From NCBI GenBank assembly GCA_944474755.1, contig OX104113.1:63012074-63076073 (forward strand): a stretch of 64,000 bases of DNA, written 5' to 3'. Source of the stretch: Limnoperna fortunei (lineage: Eukaryota; Mollusca; Bivalvia; Mytilida; Modiolidae). Below are positions 1 through 12,200 of this stretch, in pieces (positions within the stretch are counted from its first letter, which is position 1; the number at the start of each line of letters is the position of its first letter). The notes below the pieces were generated by a model. The model had not been told where the DNA came from. It made no database searches and worked only from the letters and a program-made list of their open reading frames with translations. A program made the position numbers and the translations under genes.

Positions 1-84
1 TTTCTTCCCACTCAATAATGAATAAGAATAATTACTGTCAAACACTTGCTTCTTTCAATCAATTTCATTGGTTGATATTTTGAA

Positions 85-172
85 GATTTGACGTCATATG
101 GAAATCTTCTAGCCCGAGAATTTCCTAGCTAAGTTTGTCAGGGTTTCGTGGACACATGACTTGTGAGTATGT
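85..172. mobile_element. Partial MITE, same family as 17906-18258
   Basis: From the motif gatttgacgtcatat to gacttgtgag the sequence matches the terminal arms of the complete MITE at 17906-18258. Only one arm is in the window, between exon 33 and the left edge. Confidence 0.75.
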
Positions 173-201
173 TAAATAATAGATGTCACATTTATGCTTA
201 C

Positions 202-282
202 CTCTAACTGTTTCTTCCTCTTTTCAAGCACCTTTTCCGATTTTGTGAACATCTTCTTTGGTGGGAATGAAACTTTACGCAT
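202..282 (-). CDS. KIF16B: KIF16B exon 33: PX proline loop, last exon in window
   Basis: 27 codons, phase 0, beginning [20 protein letters not shown] and ending QLE. FPPKK is the membrane-inserting proline loop of PX domains, and ER[RK]-x-x-LE begins the next helix. The donor GTAAGC shows that at least one more exon lies to the left of the window. Confidence 0.95.
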
Positions 283-3200
283 CTAAAAAAGTTTTATCAT
301 AATTGTTACCAAACGGCACAATTTTGGTCTGAACTGCCTCAGTTTCTTCGTTATGATATTAAATAATATCTATTAATTTAAGTTAGCAGTTAGACAATAA
401 CGCATTAGAGAATAGGAATCCGAGATTCCCATAATCACATTTAGACTTGATTCATTAAAAAAAGTTTTATAGGTAAAGTCCAAAATACCCCAAGTTATAA
501 ATTGCAGCAAATAATTATTCTAAGACGAGCTAACATAATGAAATAAACATCTTTAATTGTGGTCATAATGAAATAAACATCTTTAATTGTGTTAAGTGTT
601 ATTCAAGTTTTTTTTTGTTTTTTTTTATCGTAACCGTTATATTAGTACTATATAAATTCAGTGCGAAAACTTGGTATGCCAGAAATGTAAGAAAACCGAT
701 AGTTGCTTTTACTTCCTTGTTTCAACCGATTCAAACCAGCTGGAGGTAAGTAGCTTATTAATTCCAGTTATTCTTTTTTTCACAATCTTTAAACATTTTA
801 TGATCATCTGTACATTCTATCACAAAGCACGGTTCATCTTTATTAATTATGGTATAAACATTGAATTCATGCCTTGAAATTTGTTTTAATTAATCTTCTT
901 CTTGGTCATGATCAACAAATTCTATAACAGCGATTATTCACAGTAAATGAATATAAAATATTTCCAATTAATGAAAATGAAGATACAGATGTATACTCTA
1001 ATGAAAGCATTTATGTCTGTATTCAGGTTTACATATAAACAATATTATACGCTCTATAGACGTATAAAGCTTATTAATAATAATTTGGCTTTAACAGAAT
1101 TTATTTCTACAATGTTGTTGTAGAAAAGCTATTGAGATGAAGAAGTGAAAACATAGTTAATGAAAATAAAGAACACTTTGCTTTTTATTATTTATTACTA
1201 CCAAGAAGTAGCAATTATGTCAAAAAGTCGTTAAATAGTTAAGAATTAAAAAAAGCAATGAAAAATAAAAATGCATATACAGTCTAATCTTAGCAACACT
1301 TTTTGCTATCTTTTAACGCATTATAATAGGTAATTGAAAGAATTAACATATGAATAAAGTATATTAAGGTTTGAAAACAACTTAACACCACTTTAATGCA
1401 GTTTAACAACTAAATAAATCTTTGTTAAATAGACTTATTTGTATTTCATGAGGTATTCTTGGTGCACACCGCCTTTTCGCGTTCTTTTCAGCTTCATACA
1501 TGCATAACCTTATATATAGACACACTAGACCTGTATTGTTTTAATATACCGGTTTATATTTTTAGATTTCAAGGCTAAAAAACACATGCCTCTGGTATAC
1601 GCCGCTTTAATTCTTTGTGCATCTCTCGAAATTTACTATAACGCCTATACACTGTCCAGCTATCTTTTCCTACCAACATCTAAAAGAATATTAATACTTG
1701 TATTGTTAAGACTGGTTTAAATAGTGAACGAAATTATCAAACAATAAACCCACATCTGAGGATAATTATATCACGTTCTATGTTCGTCTTCTTCAGATTT
1801 GACTCATCGGCTTGTTATTTACTACTTACTACAGTGAGACATTGGATGAGAAAATTCAAATAAAAAAAATCTTAAAAAGCAGAAATTGTAAGCACATAGC
1901 ATCCATAAAGACGGTAAATTATAAATAACAACCAATTCAATACCAAAACAGACATGTTAATGAATATGACAGGCAACAGGTCAAAGGAAAATTTACGATA
2001 GTTTTCAGGCATGTCAACGAATATGACCGGCAACAGGGCAAAAGAAATTAACCATAGTTTACAGGCATGTCAACGAATATAACCGGCAGTAGGACAAAGG
2101 AAAATTAACCATACATAAAGTAGCAGATTTTTACTTTTGCGATGCCATATCCAATTATAAACACATGGTTTGTGTTTGATGTAAACAAAACTAAATAGAA
2201 ATTTGGCAATAATATACCTGTATCTCAAATTCATAAAAACTGTCCGAACCAGAGTTCTTTAGGCAAAACGATGTGACGTTCACACCTATTCCAGAAACAT
2301 TCGACAACGTGTAACTAGACGGCGAAGTACCTTCCTGAAATAACATTACTTTGCCTATAAGTTTATTTCAGCGACGAATGGGTACGCTCTATTTTATTGG
2401 TCTATTTTACATTAAGCTTACACATTTTAATTCTGTGTAAAAATCGATTCATAGGTACCTTTTTGACAACTATATGAATTCTACTATACAAAGCATATGA
2501 CGTTTTACTCTCGTCATCAAATGCGTAGTACAAATTTTGTTTCGCTTTAGAAAGTTTGAAAAAATAACATTCTACTTTGCAGACAAAAATATGATCTTTA
2601 AAGATGATATTGGATACTTAAAAACAAACGTGCAGACGACATTGTGTTTAAAATAAACTTTAAATGACAATGCCAAGAGAAATGTTACAATAAAATTAAC
2701 AAAATTATATATTGAAAATTTAATACAACCCGACTGAAGTTCTTTGATCAGATCAGATACTTTAAAATTCCCAGCAATATGATAATACTCTTTTTAATCA
2801 AGTTAATTGAAATTAAACTAGTTGTAACTGTTTTAGTGCGCTAAAACGGATGTCTCCCCTTCCATAGTATCAACAAGGTGGATGTTTTTATCTGTTGGGG
2901 GAAAATATAAGTACTAGGAATATCTTTCTACATGGGAGCAAATAAATATACACATTGGAGCTGAACGAATGTGTAGTGTATCAATTCAGTACCATTAGAC
3001 AGGATAATTTATACTAAAATTCGAAAAAACCTGATCTTGATTAAATGCGGGTGTTATTTCAATAAAATTAGCATTAATTTGACCTTGAGGTCAATATTCA
3101 AGGTCAAATGAAGGTCATTCTGGTAAGCGACACATCGCCTCACGGTGATACATCTACATGCCAAATATCAAAGCTGAATATCAAAGGATAAAAAAAGTTA

Positions 3201-6200
3201 TTTTATTGCCGGGACACGCTTTGCATGTAAAATTAGCATTAATTTGACCTTGAGGTCAAAGATCAAGGTCATATGAAGGCCATTCTGGTACGCGACATAT
3301 CGTCTCGTGGTGATACATCCACATGCCAAATATCAAAGCTGAATACCAAATGATAAAAAGGTTATGGTCCGGACACGCTTTGCATGTAAAATTAGCATTA
3401 ATTTTACCATGAGGTCAAATGTCAAGGTCTTATGAATGTCATTCTGGTACGAGACACATCGTCTCATGGTGATACGTCTACATGCCAAATATCAAAGCTG
3501 AATATCAACGGATAATAAAAGTAATGGTCCGGACACGCTTTTAATGTAAAATTAGCATTAATTTGACCTTGAGGTCAAAGGTCAAGGTCATATGAAGGTC
3601 ATTCTGGTACGCGACACATCGTCTCATGGTGATACATCTACATGACAAATATTTATTTGAATATCAAAGGATAAAAAGTTATGGTCCGGACACGCTTTGC
3701 ATGTAAAATTAGCATTAATTTGACCTTGAGGTCAAAGGTCAAGGTCATATGAAGGTCATTCTGGTACGCGACACATCGTCTCATGGCGATACAGCTACAT
3801 GCCAAATATCAAAGCTGATTATTAAAGGATAAAAAAGTTATGGTCCGGACACGCTTTGTATGAGAAGAAGAAGAATAAGAACAAGTGCTGATTGTGATTG
3901 CAAGCAAGTCACAAAAAAATCCCCTCCCGTGCCCACTTTTGTCACAATTCGGACAACTTTTCAATTTTCGCACTTTGGCGGCCATTTTGAATATGGCGGC
4001 CATCTTGGACTTTGGCAGCCATCTTGGATTTGTTCGACATGTTGTTCGTAATATCAATATTGACCTAAATGCCAATTTTTGTTGAAATCAGACAACTTTT
4101 CAATATTCGCACTTTGGCAGCCATTTTGAATATGACAGCCATCTTGGATTTGTTCGAAAGTGTCGCCATGTTGTTCGTAATATCAATATTGACCTTAATG
4201 CCAATTTTCGTTGAAATCGGACAACTTTTCAATTTTCGCACTTTGGCGGCCATTTTGAATATGGCGGCCATCTGGGACTTTGGCGGCCATCTTGGATTTG
4301 TTCAAACATGTCACCATGTTGTTCGTAATATCAATATTCACCTAAATGCCAATTTTCGTTGAAATCGGACAACTTTTCAATTTTCGCACTTTGGAGGCCA
4401 TTTTGAATATGGCGGCCATCTTGGACTTTGGCGGCCATCTTTGATTTGTTCGAACATGTCACCATGTTGTTCGTAATATCAATATTGACCTAAATGCCAA
4501 TTTTCGTTGAAATCGGACAACTTTTCAATTTTCGCACTTTGGCGGCCATTTTGAATATGGTGGCCATCTTGGATTTTTCGGAAAATGGTCCCATATTGTC
4601 CGGGACCTTAATATTGACCTGTAAACCTATTTTGGTTCATATCCATATTGTTTGTGATTTTTTATGATTAATTTTGTATTTTTTTCAAATTCAAAATGGC
4701 CGCCAATCCAAGATGGCCGCCATTTTCAAAATTTCGAAATCGGAAACAACATTTCCTAGTGGTGACCTATCTTTCTGGTAAGTTTCATTGACCTATGTCT
4801 TTTCGTCTTCGAGAAATCCTACGGACAAAGTTAGGTCCAGAAGAAGAAGAAGAATAACAAGTGCTGATTGTGATTGCAAGCAAGTCACAAAAAAATCCCC
4901 TCCCGTGCCCACTTTTGTCACAATTCGGACAACTTTTCAATTTTCGCACTTTGGCGGCCATTTTGAATATGGCGGCCATCTTGGACTTTGGCAGCCATCT
5001 TGGATTTGTTCGACATGTTGTTCGTAATATCAATATTGACCTAAATGCCAATTTTTGTTGAAATCAGACAACTTTTCAATATTCGCACTTTGGCAGCCAT
5101 TTTGAATATGACAGCCATCTTGGATTTGTTCGAAAGTGTCGCCATGTTGTTCGTAATATCAATATTGACCTAAATGCCAATTTTCGTTGAAATCGGACAA
5201 CTTTTCAATTTTCGCACTTTGGCGGCCATTTTGAATATGGCGGCCATCTTGGACTTTGGCGGCCATCTTGGATTTGTTCAAACATGTCACCATGTTGTTC
5301 GTAATATCAATATTCACCTAAATGCCAATTTTCGTTGAAATCGGACAACTTTTCAATTTTCGCACTTTGGAGGCCATTTTGAATATGGCGGCCATCTTGG
5401 ACTTTGGCGGCCATCTTTGATTTGTTTGAACATGTCACCATGTTGTTCGTAATATCAATATTGACCTAAATGCCAATTTTCGTTGAAATCGGACAACTTT
5501 TCAATTTTCGCACTTTGGCGGCCATTTTGAATATGGTGGCCATCTTGGATTTTTCGGAAAATGGTCCCATATTATCCGGGACCTTAATATTGACCTATAA
5601 ACCTATTTTGGTTCATATCCATATTGTTTGTGATTTTTTATGATTAATTTTGTATTTTTTTCAAATTCAAAATGGCCGCCAATCCAAGATGGCCGCCATT
5701 TTCAAAATTTCGAAATCGGAAACAACATTTCCTAGTGGTGACCTATCTTTCTGGTAAGTTTCATTGACCTATGTCTTTTCGTCTTCGAGAAATCCTACGG
5801 ACAAAGTTAGGTCCAGAAGAAGAAGAAGAATAATAATAATAATAAGAAACGGTGCAAAAACAATAAATCCCCGACACTTCGTGGTCGGGGATTTAATAAT
5901 AATGATAAGAAACGGTGCAAAAACAATAAATCCCCGACACTTCGTGGTCGGGGATTTAATAATAATAATAAGAAACGGTGCAAAAACAATAAATCCCCGA
6001 CACTTCGTGGTCGGGGATTTAATAAGAAGCTGAAGAACTGAACAAAAACAATATGTCTCCCCCTTCTGTTGATTTTTATTATTATCCTATACTTAAACTT
6101 ACCCCACTTGTATCAGTTTCAAGACTAGCAAAACTTTCGTAAAGACGTCGTTTGTTTGGTCTAAAAGAAAAGTGAAACTTAGTGAATTCGAAATTGTGCA

Positions 6201-9200
6201 GTAATACACATATATTCAAAATAATAAGTCATGTTTTCTTAGTTGCTTTAATGTCATTTGATATAGGAAGACGTGGACATTTTCATTATGACGTCGTACA
6301 AACACAACATATTAACAAATTCAAATGTACCTAGTATTCCGAGAACGTGACAAATACCATGTACCGAAGGCGGATCTTAGTCCTTTTTATTTCCTACTAC
6401 TCTAGGGGATAGCCACTTTTGGACAGCAGCTGAAAGTATATTCTCAATTACAATGTATTTTTTATTTAATCAGATTGTCGTTTCCTCAGAAGGTCCTTTT
6501 CTATAATACCCTTTTTAATGAGACATATGTCGGCGTTGAAGTTTATATTTATATATTTCCAAGGACTTGCGTCAAGCTTCCAGTGAAATGGACGAGTGAA
6601 AAAGAAAATAAACACGTTTGATTGAAAAACGTTTATTACGAATGACAAATAAATCAAAATAAATTCAGAATAATTGATATTAAGACATTCATATTTTATT
6701 TGAAAAAAGAAATATTTTGTCCTATTAAACATGTTAAAAATGGAACAAATGAAAAACTTCATTAAAAAAATTTCAATACATAGAACGATAAACAATATGC
6801 GCATCAAGCATGTTGAGAACATTAAATGATATGTTTGATTTTGAAAAATCATTAATACAAGTGTTACAAGTGTTGTTGTATATAATTGTATCAATAATTC
6901 AAACAAACGTCATGCGTTAAAGTGTGTAATACAGTGTTTCATAAAAGAGCAGAAAACATCCACGTCATCTTCACATTGGAACATTGAATAATATTTAACT
7001 TGAAAAAAATTTTTTTTAATTTAATACCTACTTGTTTTGTCGAACATCTCGTAGCCGTCTTTTAACCTCCTGATCTATTCTGATGGTATTAGAAAAGGAC
7101 ATGTATGAGTTCGGTAATATATAGAAATTTAACTGGATGAAGATAAAGTATTTCAAAGAGTAAGATTACGATGACTACGAATAGATACCTCAGATAAACA
7201 TATCTTTAACAAAATATCCTATGTGCGCGTGTGTAAATTAAAACAAGAATTAAGTGTTTCTGTGAGCTGATGCTCACTAGTGATATCCCCGCCATAAATT
7301 ATTCGGTAAATAGGAAATAGATGACCAAAGAGCATGAAATCACTATAACCATATGACACTATAGGATAAAGCAATATCCAAATTATCTTCTAAATAAGTA
7401 TTTGCTTAGAAAGCTGCGACGAAAATTTTTGTTACGAACAAGGGTAAAACAGTATACCCTTCTTCTTCGAACCGGGGTATAACTGGTAAAACAGATGGGA
7501 CACCCCCCCCCCTTTGCAAATACAACAAATAACTGCCCTATTAAATTTGTCGTTACCCTTTCTGAATATCAGTTTTGATTTAATAGTAAGAAAATGGAAA
7601 TATCACATGGCAATTATTTAACACCCCGTATCAAACGGAAAGTCAAAACGACATGTAACCGCCACACAAATGGAACATAAAATAGGCAAAATTTATAATT
7701 GTTAAAGACAAAAATATATTTAAAAAAGGAACAGAGAAGATTAACAAAAACAAACACAGAAACAACAATTATTGACCGTGAGATATTGCTCACTAGTGAT
7801 ATCCCCGCCAAAAATTATTCGGTAAATAGGAAATAGATGACCAAAGAGCATGAAATCACTATAACTATATGACAATATAGGATAAAGCAATATCCAAAAT
7901 ATCTTCTAAATAAGTATTTGCTTAGAAAGCTGCGACGAAAATTTTTGTTACGAACAAGGGTAAAACAGTATACCCCTCTTCTTCGAACCGGGGTATAACT
8001 GGTAAAACAGATGGGACACATCCCCCCCCCCGTTTGCAAATACAACAAATAACTGCCCTATTAAATTTGTCGTTACCCTTCCTGAATATCAGTTTTGATT
8101 TAATAGTAAGAAAATGGAAATATCACATGGCAATTATTTAACACCTGGTATCAAACGGAAAGGTCAAAACGACATGTAACCGCCACACAAATGGAACATA
8201 AAATAGGCAAAATTTATAATTGTTAAAGACAAAAATATATTTAGAAAAGGAACAGAGAAGATTAACAAAAACAAACACAGAAACAACAATTATTGACCGT
8301 GAGATATTGCTCACTAGTGATACCCCCGCTTTCATAACTATGTGTTAAAATCTAAGTATTTGGTAAACAGGAAGAAGATGACCAAGGAACATAAAATCGC
8401 TATATGGTACTATAGAATAAAGCAATATGCAAAATATCAGGTTTCTGCATCCTTTAGTTGCTTAGAAAACTGCGACAGAAATTTTTGTTACGGACGGACA
8501 GATGAACGGATGAACAGACGAACGGACAAGGGTAAAACAGTATACCCCTCTTCTTCGAAGATAGGGGAATAATGAGTCAAACACTAGATGTGATCTCAGT
8601 CTGCTCTACATGTGATACAAGTCGTGTTACACACTTCTCAAAATTCAGTTGAGTTTCTGGTTTGTTTACGATATTCTCATAAAGAATTATATTATTAACG
8701 GGATAGACATCATTAATTGCTATATCACGTCCGCAAAGCAATCAAAATTCTGTGTGCTAAATAAACCAGTTAGTTACTTTTCTTTATTTTACAACTTTTA
8801 CAATTGTCCTAATGTAGACTTTTTACAACCACCAGAGTTATAATGTAACAAATACAGTACCTGGATTGATTTTGCATTTCCTCTAACTTCAATATTTCAA
8901 TCTCCAACGTTTCAAATTCTTTGTCTTGTTGTTCTTCAGCAAGGCGTTTTAAATTCAATAAATCAGCTTGTTTCTTGTCAAATAACTCTTGTAGTCTAGT
9001 GATTTCCTACATAAACATGTTAACGGGATAGACATCATTAATTGCTATATCACGTCCGCAAAGCAATCAAAATTCTGTGTGCTAAATAAACCAGTTAGTT
9101 ACTTTTCTTTATTTTACAACTTTTACAATTCTCCTAATGTAGACTTTTTACAACCACCAGAGTTAAAATGTAACAAATACAGTACCTGGATTGATTTTGC

Positions 9201-12200
9201 ATTTCCTCTAACTTCAATATTTCAATCTCCAACGTTTCAAATTCTTTGTCTTGTTGTTCTTCAGCAAGGCGTTTTAAATTCAATAAATCAGCTTGTTTCT
9301 TGTCAAATAACTCTTGTAGTCTAGTGATTTCCTACATAAACATGTTGTTCTCGAGTTTTCAGATCATTTTTACATTTGCTTAAATCAGTAGTAACGTGCT
9401 GTTTGTGACATTCATTCAGCAATATCCTTTTGAAATATTTTGCTTTATTGCTTCAGTATTTTGTTTTTAAAAAGAGTATTGTAAAATGCTGTGCTCTAAA
9501 GAACGATTTGCTCTCATTAAATTATGTTAAAATTTTAATTTAAACAATGGTTTTTACTTTGTACAACCCATGTTTTAATTAGTTCTAACCTTTTCTGTTG
9601 CAACTTTGATTTCATTCCCTTCTGCTTCATGTACATGTGAATTAGCACTGAAAAAAGCATTAAGCATTAGTTTTAACATTTGAAGTACGAAGAGTGCTTA
9701 ATGAGCAGTTATATTCGGAATAAAGAAATGATGCATATTAACTAAAAATTGACATTTGCATAGGTTACAATCAGGCCATAACTTTCACTTGCGTCTTCCA
9801 TTAGCCCCATTAAAATTTTTTTATTTTAAATTGTTTAATTCGAATTCAACAATAATGAGCCTTACAGAAAATTTACTAAATAAGCACAATTTTTGTTTTA
9901 TCTGATACCTAAGGAGATCTACTCGTAGCTTTTCTACAGCCTCCTTCAATTCCTTGTCTAATAACGCACATCGTTCCTCTATTTCAGCAATTTTTGCTTT
10001 CATTTGCTCCTCTTGTTTGTCACGTTTGTCTTTCTTATTTTGTTTTTGATTTTCTATTTCATTTTGTTGTTTTTGACAACTCTCTCTGGAGATATTCATC
10101 ATTCCTTCCAAGTTTTCAAGTTCATTTTCCTCCTTTTGCAGATCACGCTCTTTCCAAAGAATAAACGCTCTTTTGTTGAATATATCTTGTTCAATTTCGG
10201 AGAGTTTGGAACTAATAGACGATAAAACATTGTGGTTTTTGCTATGTAGTTCTTCCTCAACCTTTATAACTTCTTCGTCTAGTGTTTGTTTATCCATTTG
10301 TATTTGTACCCTAATTTTATTATGATTATTTAGCACAGATTGCTGTTCTTCAAGAAGAAGTTCTTTTGCCTCATTAATATGTGTCTGTTTTTGAAGTAAC
10401 TTAGCTTTTTCTTTGTCAGTTAAATGGTCGCTACATTGTTCTTTCAACTGTGCTTCGTGTTCCCGAATATCTTGCCATGCTTCTTCAATTTTTGCAATTT
10501 CGGAAGACATTCTACTTTCAGCCTTGTCTCGATCGTCATTGAATACTTTTATTTTTAGTTCTAAATCAGTCCGAAGCTTTCTTTCCTCATTTTCGAGATT
10601 ATTCAATACGTCGTCATTAACCTTTGAACAAATTTTGACATTTTTCTTCTCATTATCAAATGAATCGAGAAGTATTTGTAAATGAAGGTTTGCTTCTTGT
10701 ATTTCTTTTGCGTGCTACAAATGAATAAATGCATAAAAAGTAGTAGATAATACAGAAATATAGTTATAATGGTATACATATAACGTTACAATTTATTAAT
10801 CGGTCTTTATGTACAATTATTCGTAATATTTCGAAATCAGCAAAATATACATTTTCTTTACAATAAATTAGGGACTCAACAAGTTAAGGTTGTTAGTCAT
10901 CTACTATTAATCCTGTGGTCTGTGACCACAGCGGTATCGAGTCGCACTGCGAGCAGGGTGTACTCGACTCTAGTCAGAATTGACAAGGATTGCAAGTTTC
11001 AGTACCGATGGTCAGAGTTTTTCTGTAGGTACTCCGGCTTCCTCTTCAATGAAAACCGGACTATATGATATAACTGAAAAAAAATTGCTAAAAGTGGAGG
11101 TAAACAACAAACCAATAAATTAATTCATTAGTAAATTAGGACAACAAAATTATGACAATAAAAAAATCGTGCAAATCGCAGAAATGTACGTAAATAGTGT
11201 AAGTATATATTACCTTAAGTTTACTTTGTATCAGATTATCAATTTTTGAGTGGACATTTCCTTGAAGAGTTATTTGCGATATGACCAGATCATTCTCTTT
11301 TTCGTCAAGAATTAATATTTCATCATCCAGCACCTTTAAAGTAGCCTCCAATTCGCAATTAAGCTGTTCCAATTCCTGAAATAGGAATTGACTACTAGTA
11401 TGTGGACAATTATAAGTTCCATTTAGATCAGGTCGCCGTAAGTTCGATGTTATCGTCTCGTATAAATGTCTATAGTGTGCAAATTTTAGTTATGCATCTT
11501 TTTGTCACTGAACCTCGTTACATTTAAAGTTATATATTACAAATTATAAAACTCTAAAAATTATAAAATCTGTGTATCTAGTGTTTTTACTTTTTCCAAA
11601 TTTGTTTTTAAGATAATAATAAATTCCCAATTGTTGACATTTTCTTTAGAAATGTCTACCATTCCAGCCATTAGTTGATACAACTGTCTTGGTCTTGTGC
11701 TTAGTCAAAAAAGCTGTTTTCACTTATAATCTACTGACCAAAATCTTGTGATGTAATTTTAAGGAATGCAAACAAATAGTATATTGAACAACAAAACTAA
11801 AATAATTACACAAATTAACAACAGAAACAAAAATTAAATTAAACTTTAAGCTAGATTTATTTGAAATTTCTAGGAGAGATTTAATCAGACATATTTTAAG
11901 TTTAATGACATACAAAATTGGACACTTTTAAAAAATAACTGTTACTTGTATGTGAAATAAGTACCTTTTTTAATTGTTCTTTTGATTTTGAATAATCCTC
12001 TGTTAGTTTTTTAATACTTTTGTCATACAATGTTGTCTGTAGGGTTTTCTGCAACGAGAGTTATCATTATAATAATTTTATTTTATTTATTACAAATTAT
12101 CATAAGATAAATATTGCATGCATGATTTTGTCGTTACACAATACATTACAGAGGTCATAGCCTAATGCACCTTCCAACAAAGAATTTCACAAACACACAG

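Larger units (their letters stand above)
8696..9345. repeat. Exact 325-bp tandem duplication carrying a coding exon
   Basis: Units 8696-9020 and 9021-9345 are joined head to tail. I count about two differences in 325 bp. Each holds a complete KIF16B exon with both splice sites. Outer flanks differ, so the breakpoints are exact. Confidence 0.93.

Noticed and set aside
671..877. Plus-strand open frame followed by a GTAAG after LEVS
   Set aside because: No domain, no acceptor or neighbour exon, and it lies within KIF16B intron 32 on the other strand.
3860..5061. Several overlapping small open frames with identical sequence
   Set aside because: They are produced by the 976-bp tandem repeat and its subrepeats.
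5842..6022. CRISPR-like array because of regularly spaced hairpin repeats
   Set aside because: Only three units, spacers are also repeated, and the context is an animal intron.
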